DNA of 55,269 nucleotides from Bacillus sp. 123MFChir2 (GTDB lineage Bacteria > Bacillota > Bacilli > Bacillales > Bacillaceae_G), in assembly GCF_000383235.1 (NCBI RefSeq), contig NZ_KB910950.1, forward strand, positions 1 to 55,269, given 5' to 3'. Positions 7,218 to 16,278 of the stretch are shown in pieces. The position numbers and the translations under genes are program-made. Positions within the stretch are counted from its first letter, which is position 1. The number at the start of each line of letters is the position of its first letter. A model generated the notes under the pieces. The model was given only the letters and a program-made list of their open reading frames with translations. It did no database searches and was not told the DNA's origin.

Positions 7218-9566
7218 ATGGAGCAGTATGAACAAGAGTGGAAGAGGGAACAAAAACGAATAGAGGAAGTTGTACAGAAAATTAAAGTACACATAAATAG
7301 TCTTCAACAATATGTAAGTAGCGGAAAGAAAGAAGTAGTTCAAATTCGAAAAAACTTTTGGAACGATGTAACGACTAACTTCGATAATGCTGAAGAGGCC
7401 GTTGAAACAGCGGCAAGTATAAAGCAACAAGCAGAGTTGTTAGCTGAAAGAGAACGCAGTCACTATCATGCAGATAAGCAGCTTACAATGTTAAAACGAC
7501 TGGAGCAATCCCCGTATTTTGGGAGAATTGATTTTTTAGAAGATGGTGAAAGAAGTTCAGATCAAATTTACCTTGGCATTCATTCGTTTTTTGATGAGAG
7601 TACAGAACAATTTCTTGTTTATGATTGGAGGGCGCCAATATCCAGTTTGTATTATGATTCTTCGTTAGGATTAGCCATGTATAAGGCGCAAAATGAAATG
7701 ATTACAGGAGAAGTAACTTTAAAGAGACAATTTATCATTCGTAACGGTCATATGGATAGCATGTTTGATTCTGGAGTAACAATTGGTGATGCATTATTGC
7801 AAGAAGTGTTAGGAAAGAATGCAAATACACAAATGAAAAGTATCGTTTCTACGATTCAGAAAGAACAAAATCTAATTATTCGTAATGAAACGAGTCATCT
7901 ACTCATTGTACAAGGAGCAGCAGGGAGTGGAAAAACATCGGCTGCATTGCAGCGTGTGGCTTATTTATTATATCGATATCGAGATACATTACATGCAGAT
8001 CAAATCATTCTTTTTTCTCCTAATCCAATGTTTAATAGTTATATTTCGACTGTTCTTCCTGAATTAGGAGAAGAGAATATGAGACAAACCACATTTCAAG
8101 AGTATATAGAGGAGCAAATCGAAAAAACGTTTCATGTAGAAGATCCGTTTACGCAAATGGAATATGTACTTTCAGAGAAAGAAGACGCAGAATATTTAAT
8201 ACGTATGCAAGGTATTCAATATAAAGCAAGTGCACATTTTGTTAAAGTTGTAGACAGTTATGTGGCATATTTGAAACAAGCTGGAATGATTTTTAAAGAC
8301 GTGAAATTTCGCAGGAAAGTTTTAATATCGAAAGAAGAAATTCTAGAGAAATTTTATTCTTTTCCTGAATCTATGCGGATTCCGAATCGAATAAAATTAA
8401 TTTCTGAGTGGTTACTGAAAGAATTAAAGAAAAGAGAGCAGTTAGAGCGAAAAGAACTTTGGGTTGAAGAGGAAATACAGCTATTTGATAAAGAAACGTA
8501 TGCAAAAATCCATAAAAAACTGCAACAAGAGAGACAAAATGCCACGAATACATTTGATGATTTTGAACGTGAACAACAAATGTTAGCCACAATGGTTGTG
8601 AAAAAACATTTTAAACCACTTCGTAAACGTGTGAAACAGTTTCAATTTATTAATATGACCGCTATTTATTTACAGTTATTTACTGATCCGTTATTTGTAA
8701 AACAATTCACAGATCATAACAACTTACCGTCATGTTGGAAAAAAATATGTGAAGAAACAGTTAGTCGTATACGGGATTATTATATGACTTATGAGGATGC
8801 GACGCCTTATTTATATTTAAAAGATCAGTTGAAAGACTTACAACGAAACACATCTGTAATGCATATATTTATTGATGAAGCACAAGATTATTCTGTTTTT
8901 CAATTCACCTTTTTGAAGCGATTATTTCCACATAGTAAAATGACGGTACTTGGTGATTTTAATCAAACGATACATGTACATGCGGCTGAAAATGGATTTT
9001 CGCAATTATATGCGTTGTATGGAGAGGGAAAAAGCAAGAGAATTGCACTTACACGTAGTTATCGTTCAACGAAACAAATTATTGAATTCACAAGGCAACT
9101 GATTTCAGGCGGAAACTGTATTGAACCCTTTGAACGCGAGGGGAGAAAACCTGTTATAACAGCAGTAGAATCAGATGAGGAATTACATCGAAAAATTGTA
9201 AATCGGATTAAATATTTGCAAAAAAATAATCACAAAACGATAGCGATTATTTGTAAAACTGCTGAGGAAAGTAAATTGGTATATGACTTACTACAGCAAC
9301 ATGTACAAATTCATCTCATTCAAAAAGAAACAGCTTCGTTTGATTCGGGAGTACTTATTATACCTTCATATTTAGCGAAAGGTGTAGAGTTTGACGCTGT
9401 TATTATTTATAATGCTTCAAATCAACAATATAGAAAAGAAAGTGAACGTAAGCTTTTCTATACTGCTTGCACACGTGCTATGCACGAGTTATATATTTAT
9501 TATAAAAAAGAACTAAGCCCTTTTTTATCAACACTCAATGTAAATACTTATACCCAGGATAAATAA
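7218..9566 (+). CDS. helD: HelD-type RNA polymerase recycling ATPase (first paralogue)
   Basis: A 782-residue superfamily-1 (UvrD-like) ATPase of the HelD family, which binds core RNA polymerase and releases it from nucleic acid. The N-terminal coiled-coil arm (about 1-90) precedes YFGRIDF, the family signature block. VYDWRAPISS follows, then Walker A QGAAGSGKTSAALQR (near residue 232) and Walker B FIDEAQDYS (near 551). Late helicase motifs are LTRSYRST, AKGVEFDAV and YTACTRAMHEL. The ATG at 7218 is chosen because AAGGAG lies ideally upstream; a TTG seven codons earlier has no RBS. Length is close to B. subtilis HelD (about 774 aa). It is monocistronic. A shorter paralogue lies at 42889. Confidence 0.9.
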   Translation: MEQYEQEWKREQKRIEEVVQKIKVHINSLQQYVSSGKKEVVQIRKNFWNDVTTNFDNAEEAVETAASIKQQAELLAERERSHYHADKQLTMLKRLEQSPYFGRIDFLEDGERSSDQIYLGIHSFFDESTEQFLVYDWRAPISSLYYDSSLGLAMYKAQNEMITGEVTLKRQFIIRNGHMDSMFDSGVTIGDALLQEVLGKNANTQMKSIVSTIQKEQNLIIRNETSHLLIVQGAAGSGKTSAALQRVAYLLYRYRDTLHADQIILFSPNPMFNSYISTVLPELGEENMRQTTFQEYIEEQIEKTFHVEDPFTQMEYVLSEKEDAEYLIRMQGIQYKASAHFVKVVDSYVAYLKQAGMIFKDVKFRRKVLISKEEILEKFYSFPESMRIPNRIKLISEWLLKELKKREQLERKELWVEEEIQLFDKETYAKIHKKLQQERQNATNTFDDFEREQQMLATMVVKKHFKPLRKRVKQFQFINMTAIYLQLFTDPLFVKQFTDHNNLPSCWKKICEETVSRIRDYYMTYEDATPYLYLKDQLKDLQRNTSVMHIFIDEAQDYSVFQFTFLKRLFPHSKMTVLGDFNQTIHVHAAENGFSQLYALYGEGKSKRIALTRSYRSTKQIIEFTRQLISGGNCIEPFEREGRKPVITAVESDEELHRKIVNRIKYLQKNNHKTIAIICKTAEESKLVYDLLQQHVQIHLIQKETASFDSGVLIIPSYLAKGVEFDAVIIYNASNQQYRKESERKLFYTACTRAMHELYIYYKKELSPFLSTLNVNTYTQDK

Positions 9567-9608
9567 ACGAAACAGAGGTCATGCTTCATAGCGTGACCTC
9601 TGTTTCGT
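9567..9608 (+). terminator. Rho-independent terminator after helD
   Basis: ACGAAACAGAGGTCA.GC and its complement GCGTGACCTCTGTTTCGT form a long stem. Confidence 0.8.
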
Positions 9609-9699
9609 TTGCATTTTTATATTGTATTCATTGGATTAAATTTCCGTACATCACACATAATAATTACGTATGAAATTCCAATGATATAGGATGGTTAAA

Positions 9700-9825
9700 A
9701 TGTGGAAAACAATTGTTGCCTATCTTCCGGAATGGAAAGTATTTGGACAAGCTTTTATTGTATTGTTCGTCCCATATGTGATTTCAAAATTTTTTAGTTG
9801 GATCCATACATTAGAGGGAAAGTAG
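9700..9825 (+). CDS. Small hydrophobic protein upstream of the germinant receptor operon
   Basis: A 41-residue ORF (MWKTIVAYLPEW ... TLEGK) with one probable transmembrane helix at residues 14-32. AGGATGG lies eight bases upstream of the ATG; another in-frame ATG is three codons earlier. It is 175 bp upstream of the GerA-type operon on the same strand. Small membrane proteins are known next to some germinant receptor operons, but no homology is recognised here. Confidence 0.45.
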   Translation: MWKTIVAYLPEWKVFGQAFIVLFVPYVISKFFSWIHTLEGK

Positions 9826-10000
9826 CGGAATGAATGATTTACTGTATCCATTTTGAAGTCAGTCACAATAGGCTAGCTTTATCAACAACCTCTCAGTCTG
9901 ATAAACATGTACCGTAGTAGGATACCAAAGCCGGTGATTGCTAGTGAAGTTTCGTATTAGGCGGATATAATAAGCTTTTTTAAGAGAAAGAGTGATATGA

Positions 10001-11575
10001 ATGAGAGAGCGGGAGTCAAAAAATCAACAAATGAAAAAGACAGCGAATATAAATGAAAATAAGCAAGGGATTATGTCCATTCAAACCACATCTGAAAACT
10101 TCACAGGCGACTTTACGGTAGATCTGGAACTTGTAAAGAAAGAAATTAGTGAAAACTCAGATGTACACTTTCGGGAGTTTAACATTGGACGTACAGGTAT
10201 TCGGGCAGCAATCATTTTTGTGGAGGGTTTGTCAGATAAAGAGCTCATCGACACACATATTATGAAATCATTAATGATTGATTTTTATAAAGAATATAAA
10301 CATGACTCATCTTATAAGAAAGGTACGGTTTCAAAAGAGTTTATTAAAGAGCAAGTCCTTTCTATTAGTGAAATAAAAGAAGTTCATGAGATAAAAGGTT
10401 TAATGTCAAAGGTACTAACAGGCTCAACCGCACTTTTGATTGATGGCTCATCATATGTGTTGATTCTCAGTACAACGAAAGGGAGAACCCGGAACGTAGA
10501 AGAACCTATATCAGAAGTATCAGTAAGGGGTCCGCGGATCGGTTTCACAGAAATTTTAAGCGATAATACTGCTCTTTTACGACGTCATGGTGAAAATACA
10601 GGATTATCATTAGTGAAATTCCAAGTAGGAAAACGGGCAAAAAAAGAACTTGTCGTCGCTTATATGAAAGAGATTGCTGATTCGGAGTTAGTAGAAGAGG
10701 TGAAGAGGAGAATTCAAAAAATTGACATTGATAATGTACCAGAATCAGGTTATGTAGAGCAGCTCATCGAAGATAATTATCTTAGCCCTTTTGCGCAGGT
10801 GCAGAGTACGGAGCGTCCTGATCGGGTCATTGCAGCATTGATGGAAGGGCGGGTTGCAATTTTATTAGACGGAACACCTTTTGCATTAATTGCTCCTGTT
10901 ACATTTAGTATGATGATGCAATCGCCAGAAGATTATTATGAACGTTGGATTCCAGGAACTCTCATCCGCTTATTACGTTTTGGAGCAGCTATCGTTTCTC
11001 TTTTTACACCCGCCTTGTATATTTCCTTTATCTCGTTTCACCCTGGATTGATTCCGACCAAGTTAGCTATTTCTATTTTAGGAGGACGAGAAGGTGTTCC
11101 ATTTCCTGCATTTATAGAAGCACTTCTTATGGAAATAGCTATCGAAATTTTACGAGAAGCTGGACTGCGGTTGCCAAAACCAATTGGCTCGGCAATGGGG
11201 ATCGTTGGCGGTCTGATCATTGGACAAGCTGCGGTGGAAGCGGGGATTGTTAGTCCTATGATGGTTATCGTAGTAGCTGCAACGGCCATTTCTTCCTTTG
11301 CTCTCTCACCTTATAGTACAGCGATTCCACTTCGTATCCTGCGGTTTGTGGGCATGTTTTGCGCTGCGTTGTTTGGATTGTACGGCCTCATTTTGTTTTT
11401 TCTCTTCTTATGTAGTCATTTAGTGAAGCTGAAGAGTTTTGGTGTGCCCTATGTTAGTCCAGCTGTTCCTTATCGATCAAGTGATTGGAAAGACTTTATC
11501 ATTCGTGTTCCATTTCAAATGATGAAACGTCGCCCAAAGATGCTGCATCCGAAAGATCCAATACGAAAAGGATAG
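10001..11575 (+). CDS. Spore germination receptor A subunit (GerA family)
   Basis: A 524-residue GerA/SpoVAF-family protein, the A subunit of a nutrient germinant receptor in the spore inner membrane. The N-terminal soluble region contains [20 protein letters not shown] and the pair [17 protein letters not shown]. The membrane region begins after [20 protein letters not shown] (about residues 285-304), with about five helices to residue 480. RBS strength at this start is modest (AGAAAGAGTG), and MKKT at residue 11 is an alternative. It is the first gene of an A-B-C operon, 27 bp from the B gene. Which receptor this is (gerR, gerL, gerI etc.) cannot be decided from sequence alone. Confidence 0.93.
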   Translation: MRERESKNQQMKKTANINENKQGIMSIQTTSENFTGDFTVDLELVKKEISENSDVHFREFNIGRTGIRAAIIFVEGLSDKELIDTHIMKSLMIDFYKEYKHDSSYKKGTVSKEFIKEQVLSISEIKEVHEIKGLMSKVLTGSTALLIDGSSYVLILSTTKGRTRNVEEPISEVSVRGPRIGFTEILSDNTALLRRHGENTGLSLVKFQVGKRAKKELVVAYMKEIADSELVEEVKRRIQKIDIDNVPESGYVEQLIEDNYLSPFAQVQSTERPDRVIAALMEGRVAILLDGTPFALIAPVTFSMMMQSPEDYYERWIPGTLIRLLRFGAAIVSLFTPALYISFISFHPGLIPTKLAISILGGREGVPFPAFIEALLMEIAIEILREAGLRLPKPIGSAMGIVGGLIIGQAAVEAGIVSPMMVIVVAATAISSFALSPYSTAIPLRILRFVGMFCAALFGLYGLILFFLFLCSHLVKLKSFGVPYVSPAVPYRSSDWKDFIIRVPFQMMKRRPKMLHPKDPIRKG

Positions 11576-11602
11576 CTTACTTTGAAAAGGAAGTGACTAG
11601 CG

Positions 11603-12706
11603 ATGATTACCAATCCTAAAGATCGAATTGAGACTTCGCAAGCGGCTGTTATTATGATCAATTATGTACTTGCGGCAGGTATTCTCACCTTGCCTAGAAC
11701 AGCTGCCGAAAAAGTGGAGACACCAGATGTTTGGATAACTGTTATTTTAGGCGGGTTGATTGCGATGGTTACGGGAGTAATCATGGTCAAATTAAGCCAA
11801 CAATTTCCCGATAAAACGTTTTATCAGTATAGCCAAGACATTGTAGGAAAATGGATAGGCGGGTTACTTAGTCTATTTATTATCATTTACTTTTTTACGC
11901 TTTCTTCATTTGAAGTAAGAATATTGGAGGAAGTAACAAGTTTCTTTTTACTGGAAGGAACCCCTGGCTGGGCTATTATCATGACGTTTATGTGGGTGGG
12001 ACTCTATTTGATGATGGGTGGCATCAATCCGATGGCGCGTATGTTTGGGATTATATTTCCGATTACAATCTTTATTTTTTTGTTAACCGCCTTTATGAGT
12101 ATCGGAATATTTGAGATAGATAATCTCCGTCCAGTGTTAGGGTTAGGTGTTATGCCAGTACTAAAAGGGATCAAAACAACAACTCTCGCTTATTCAGGTG
12201 CGGAAATCATGTTGCTCCTGTTGGTGTTTATGGAGCAGCCAAACAAAGGTGTAAAGGTTGTACTAGTTGGAATTACTATTCCTTTGATCTTTTATGTAAT
12301 TACTGTTGTGATGGTAATTGGAGCTTTTTCTATTGATGGAGTAGTAACGAGAACATGGCCAACCTTTGATCTTATGAGAAGTTTTGAAATTCCTGGTTTA
12401 ATATTTGAAAGGTTTGAATCTTTATTACTTGTAATATGGATTATGCAAATCTTTTCAACTTATACAATTTGTTACTATGCGGCTGCACTTGGCTTGGCTC
12501 AACTTTTTAAAAAGAACATTCACTCATTTTTGTATGCATTACTGCCAATCGTTTATATAATTGCTTTAATTCCTAAAAATACGAATGATCTATTCAAATT
12601 TGGGGATATGATTGGGAATGCTGCTTTGTGTTTATTTGGTGTATTGCCAATTTTTCTTCTGATGATTGTGAGGTGGAGGAAACGAAAATATGAAACAAAA
12701 TCATAA
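11603..12706 (+). CDS. Spore germination receptor B subunit (GerAB-type permease)
   Basis: A 367-residue APC-superfamily membrane protein with about 10 helices. The start (QAAVIMINYVLAAGILTLPR) is the typical GerAB N-terminus, with the unwound first-helix region AAGILTLPR expected to contact germinant. B subunits determine germinant specificity. AAGGAAGTG precedes the ATG. The 3' end overlaps the C-subunit gene by 17 bp, consistent with translational coupling. Confidence 0.93.
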   Translation: MITNPKDRIETSQAAVIMINYVLAAGILTLPRTAAEKVETPDVWITVILGGLIAMVTGVIMVKLSQQFPDKTFYQYSQDIVGKWIGGLLSLFIIIYFFTLSSFEVRILEEVTSFFLLEGTPGWAIIMTFMWVGLYLMMGGINPMARMFGIIFPITIFIFLLTAFMSIGIFEIDNLRPVLGLGVMPVLKGIKTTTLAYSGAEIMLLLLVFMEQPNKGVKVVLVGITIPLIFYVITVVMVIGAFSIDGVVTRTWPTFDLMRSFEIPGLIFERFESLLLVIWIMQIFSTYTICYYAAALGLAQLFKKNIHSFLYALLPIVYIIALIPKNTNDLFKFGDMIGNAALCLFGVLPIFLLMIVRWRKRKYETKS

Positions 12707-13895
12707 AAATATACGATTCCTCCTTATTTTATCGTCGGTACTTTTACTTTTTTCTCTTACAGGATGCTGGAGCAGTCATGAAATTGAAGAGCTTGGTTTT
12801 GAAGTCGGTCTAGCATTCGATAAAGGAAAGGAGTCGGCTGCTGAAAAAGGACTAGAAGAAGAAGGCGGGGGATATGCAAAAAAGAACCTGATTACCTCCA
12901 CTTATCAATTCGTTAAACCGCAAGCATCAGGTGGAGGTGGGAAGGGCGGGGCATCGCAAGGGAAAGCTTATACGAATGTTTCCGAAACCGGAGATTCTCT
13001 GCATCAAATGATTCGTGAAGTTTCATTGAGAAGAGATCGTCCTGTAATTTTCCATCATACGAAGGTGATCGTTATTAGTGCAAATCTGGCGCGTACGTAT
13101 AGCTTGAAAAAAATACTGGATATTTATCTTCGTGATAATGAAATTCGACCAAGTTGCCTCATGTTAATTAGCAAAGGCCGAGCTAGTAAGGCGCTAGAAA
13201 TGAAGGAAACAGGAGAAATTCCAGCGCTTCGCCTTTATGGAATTGCAGATAATCAATATAGAACGTCAAGAATCTTGCCTCCTGTTCCTCTTGCTAAATT
13301 GCCAGGAAAAATGCAATCAGAATCCAGTTTTCTTTTGCAAAATGTTATTTCATCAAAAGGAGAAGTAAAGTTTTCGGGGGCTGCTATTATAAAAGGAAAG
13401 ACAAAAAAATTGCATGGTTTTTTGTCTGAAAAGGAATTGGAAGGTTTAACATGGATAACAGGGAAAGGGAAAGGTGGTTTAGTAAAAGGGATTGATAAAG
13501 AGACAGGCCAACCGATTATGTATGAAGTAGCGTCTATGAAAAGTACAATCACCCCACATGTTAAAGGAAACAAAATTTCTTTTGATGTAAAAATCGAATC
13601 AGAGGGGCGAATATCTGAAAATTGGGCTACTTCGGGAAATCTTTTTAATAATAAATTTCTAAAAAGAGCAGAAAAAGCTGCTATACAAGAAGTGAATCAA
13701 CTAGTAGAGCACACATTAAAAAAGATACAAAAAGAATATGAGGTTGACGTTGCTGGGTTTGGAAACAGATTAAGAATTAAGAATCCAAAAGTATGGGAAA
13801 AAGTCAAAAAAGATTGGGATAAAACATTTAGTAAAGTTCCAATTAAATATAGCGTAAAAATAAACATTAAAGATTATGGAGCAAAAGGATCTTAA
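12690..13895 (+). CDS. Spore germination receptor C lipoprotein (Ger(x)C family)
   Basis: A 401-residue lipoprotein. The signal peptide ends in the lipobox LTGC (Cys about residue 25), followed by WSSHEIEELGFEVGLAFDKG, the usual Ger(x)C start. C-terminal region GNRLRIKNPKVWEKVKKDW is the conserved domain 3. A Gly/Lys-rich insert with GGGG and GGG runs (about residues 55-90) sits within domain 1. RBS GTGGAGG lies inside the upstream gene. The lipoprotein is held on the outer face of the spore inner membrane and needs diacylglyceryl transfer for function in many spores. Confidence 0.92.
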   Translation: MKQNHKNIRFLLILSSVLLLFSLTGCWSSHEIEELGFEVGLAFDKGKESAAEKGLEEEGGGYAKKNLITSTYQFVKPQASGGGGKGGASQGKAYTNVSETGDSLHQMIREVSLRRDRPVIFHHTKVIVISANLARTYSLKKILDIYLRDNEIRPSCLMLISKGRASKALEMKETGEIPALRLYGIADNQYRTSRILPPVPLAKLPGKMQSESSFLLQNVISSKGEVKFSGAAIIKGKTKKLHGFLSEKELEGLTWITGKGKGGLVKGIDKETGQPIMYEVASMKSTITPHVKGNKISFDVKIESEGRISENWATSGNLFNNKFLKRAEKAAIQEVNQLVEHTLKKIQKEYEVDVAGFGNRLRIKNPKVWEKVKKDWDKTFSKVPIKYSVKINIKDYGAKGS

Positions 13896-13903
13896 TGAAT
13901 ACT

Positions 13904-13936
13904 CCCCCACTTACCAAAGCTGGAAGTGGGGGTTTC
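13904..13936. repeat. Hairpin resembling an IS200/IS605 end, also possible terminator
   Basis: CCCCCACTT and AAGTGGGGG flank TACCAAAGCTGG, followed by TTTCTAAC. Hairpins of this form are common at the ends of IS200/IS605-type elements in bacilli. There is no transposase gene nearby, so this may be a solo end or relic. It lies 9 bp after the germination operon and could serve as its terminator. Confidence 0.45.
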
Positions 13937-14060
13937 TAACGTTTCGACCTGGATGATTAACGTCAGTGGAGTTAACACACTAGCGAGCTGTTTCGCTCGT
14001 CTCTTCTAAAAGGACATGCCGTTTTTTTACTTGTATATAGAAAAGAGCAGAAAAATGTAA

Positions 14061-15254
14061 CTAATTTTTGATTAAAGCATCTTCGTTAGAAAAAATGCCA
14101 CTATTTTTAATGTTGTTAACTACTTGTTTTAATTTTTCTTCATTTTGAACAAGAGCAATGCGAACAAAACCTTCTCCATGCGGACCAAATGCATGACCTG
14201 GTGTAACAACGACATTGGCACGATCAATTAATGCATATGCGAACTCTAAAGAAGTATAGCCTTTTGGAATTTCAGCCCATATGAACATACTTCCAGGTGG
14301 CTTTTCAACATGCCAGCCAGCTTCTGTTAGCCCATTAATAAGTGTATCTCTTCGTTTTTGATAAATTATCCGATTTGCTGCACAATATGTAGCACCCTTT
14401 TTTAAAGCAACGGTTGCTGCTTTTTGAATGGGAAGAAAGACGCCGTAGTCTGTGTTTGATTTAAATTGCTTAAGCGCTCCGACAATTTCTTCATTTCCAA
14501 TTATGTAACCAATACGGCTGCCGGCTAAACTATAACTTTTAGATAAAGAGTTAATTTCTACGCCAACGTCTTTTGCTCCAGGAACGGATAGAAAACTAAT
14601 AGGTTTTTGATCGTCATAATAAAATTCAGAATAAGCAAAGTCGTGCACGACAATAATGTTGTGTTTTTTTGCAAAGGCAATCACATCAGTAAAAAATGAC
14701 TTCGTAGCCATTGCTGGTACAGGATTACCAGGGAAGTTTAAAATAATCATTTTTGCTTTTTGAGCAATTTCTATTGGAATCGTATGTAAATCAGGAAGAA
14801 AATGATTTTCTTTTTTTAACGGCATAAAATATGGAGTTGCTCCTGCCATTGCAAGTCCTGTTGCATACGCAGTGTATCCTGGATCTGGAACAAGAATTAT
14901 ATCGTCTGAATCAGCAAAAACCATCGGTAAATGAACAAGTCCGTCTTGCGATCCCATTAATAATAAGACCTCATTGTCAGCATTTAAAGTTACATGGTGA
15001 TTTATCTCATAATATTCTGTTACGGCTTCGTGAAATTCTTGTGTACCTGTTAATGTATAACCATAATTATTCTTTTCGTTTGCTGCCTTTACAAGTGTAT
15101 TTATGACGATATCAGCAGGGGGCATATCCGGGTTTCCAATACTTAAATCAATTATTTCATGACCTTCTGCTACTTTCTTTTTTTTATATGTTGCTAGTTC
15201 ACTAAAAATTGATGATTGAAATGCTTCCATGCGATTCGCTAGCCTATAATTCAT
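14061..15254 (-). CDS. PLP-dependent class I/II aminotransferase
   Basis: A 397-residue fold-type I aminotransferase. IIDLSIGNPDMPPADIV at the N-terminus and the PLP-lysine motif NSLSKSYSLAGSRIGY (lysine near residue 236) are clear. ILNFPGNPVPAMA and the Arg in GFVRIALVQNEEKL complete the active site. The overall pattern is that of aminotransferases annotated as LL-diaminopimelate or aspartate/alanine aminotransferases; the substrate is not settled by sequence. TTAGGAGGCG precedes the ATG. It is monocistronic, convergent with the germination operon, and has a bcr1-like repeat upstream. Confidence 0.88.
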   Translation of the reverse strand: MNYRLANRMEAFQSSIFSELATYKKKKVAEGHEIIDLSIGNPDMPPADIVINTLVKAANEKNNYGYTLTGTQEFHEAVTEYYEINHHVTLNADNEVLLLMGSQDGLVHLPMVFADSDDIILVPDPGYTAYATGLAMAGATPYFMPLKKENHFLPDLHTIPIEIAQKAKMIILNFPGNPVPAMATKSFFTDVIAFAKKHNIIVVHDFAYSEFYYDDQKPISFLSVPGAKDVGVEINSLSKSYSLAGSRIGYIIGNEEIVGALKQFKSNTDYGVFLPIQKAATVALKKGATYCAANRIIYQKRRDTLINGLTEAGWHVEKPPGSMFIWAEIPKGYTSLEFAYALIDRANVVVTPGHAFGPHGEGFVRIALVQNEEKLKQVVNNIKNSGIFSNEDALIKN

Positions 15255-15379
15255 GAATAACGCCTCCTAATATACAATGGTTGTTATTAAAACTTATCTT
15301 GGTATTCTTATTATTTTATTCTTCTGAAAACACACACAAATATATTTTACCATTTTTAGTGGGGATATAAAAATAGTGA

Positions 15380-15535
15380 TGATAAAGTGAAACTTTAATC
15401 AGTGGGGGTTTTCTTCATCCCCCACTGATTATTAGTTGAACCAATCGGGCTTTTACGGGCAGTTTATCTCCCCTCTACCTTCTTTGCTTTTGCTGAATTT
15501 TGAGGTGGGAGTATTACTGCCCGTTAATGCTTGGT
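15380..15535. repeat. bcr1-like interspersed repeat (full copy)
   Basis: About 155 bp in the gap between the aminotransferase and pduL. It begins ATAAAGTGAAACTTTAATCAG. A perfect stem AATCAGTGGGGG...CCCCCACTGATT (15397-15430) follows, then CGGGCTTTTACGGGCAGT and the end GTATTACTGCCCGTTAATGC. Length and terminal sequences fit the bcr1 element of the B. cereus group as I know it. A shortened relative lies at 39661. Apart from this the 15255-15676 gap contains only promoter-like AT-rich DNA. Confidence 0.75.
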
Positions 15536-15676
15536 AAAATTTCCTTTACCGTATATTTTTTAATAAAAACAATACTTATACAAAAACTCAATTTGTTAGG
15601 GGATCTGCTATTTTATAGCTAATTTTTTAAAAGCAGGAAATAATAAAAGTGTATATCGACAAAAGGAGAAATAGAA

Positions 15677-16249
15677 ATGAAGCAAATTCCTATAGGTGTA
15701 TCAAATCGTCATATTCATGTGACAAAGGAAGATTTAGAAATGCTTTTTGGAAATGGCTATGAGTTAACGGTAGCGAAAGAGCTTTCCCAGCCAGGAGAAT
15801 TCGCAGCTGAAGAAACAGTTACGATCAAAACAGAGAAAGCTGAAATTGTGAAAGTACGAATTCTCGGACCTGTTCGCAAATTTACACAAGTAGAGATTTC
15901 AAAAACTGATGCTCGTAATCTCGGTATAAACGCTCCGCTTCGCTCATCGGGAAACATTGATGGGACACCTGGTATTACCTTAATTGGTCCAAATGGTGAA
16001 ATTCAAATTGATAAAGGGGTAATTGTTGCTGAGCGGCACATTCATATGACGCCACAAGATGCAATGCAGTTTCAAGTGAGTGATGGACAATATGTAAGTG
16101 TTAAAATTAAAGGTGATAGAGGATTAACTTTTCATCAAGTGTTAATCCGAGTGAAGGATACGTATGCTTTAGACATGCACATCGACACTGATGAAGCAAA
16201 CAGCGGAAATATAAAAACTGGAGATTTCGGTGAACTGATTTTATCATAA
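15677..16249 (+). CDS. pduL: Phosphate propanoyltransferase (PduL-type phosphotransacylase)
   Basis: A 190-residue PduL-family enzyme, exchanging CoA thioesters with acyl phosphates. The two halves of the duplicated beta-barrel each begin with a zinc-binding His pair: VSNRHIHVT (residues 8-16) and VAERHIHMT. It has no N-terminal encapsulation extension and no microcompartment shell gene is nearby. It is therefore probably a soluble enzyme in acetate or propionate metabolism. AAAGGAGAAATAG precedes the ATG. Stands alone, ending in a shared bidirectional terminator. Confidence 0.92.
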   Translation: MKQIPIGVSNRHIHVTKEDLEMLFGNGYELTVAKELSQPGEFAAEETVTIKTEKAEIVKVRILGPVRKFTQVEISKTDARNLGINAPLRSSGNIDGTPGITLIGPNGEIQIDKGVIVAERHIHMTPQDAMQFQVSDGQYVSVKIKGDRGLTFHQVLIRVKDTYALDMHIDTDEANSGNIKTGDFGELILS

Positions 16250-16253
16250 AGAA

Positions 16254-16277
16254 AGCCATCTCAAAAATGAGATGGCT
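16254..16277. terminator. Bidirectional terminator between pduL and the MFS gene
   Basis: AGCCATCTCA/TGAGATGGCT stem with AAAA loop. It sits between two convergent genes, immediately beside the stop codon of the minus-strand gene. Confidence 0.7.
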
Positions 16278-16278
16278 C

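Noticed and set aside
9826-10000. Sigma-G promoter for the germination operon
   Set aside because: One is expected for such operons, but no convincing sigma-G -35/-10 pair at proper spacing could be found by eye.
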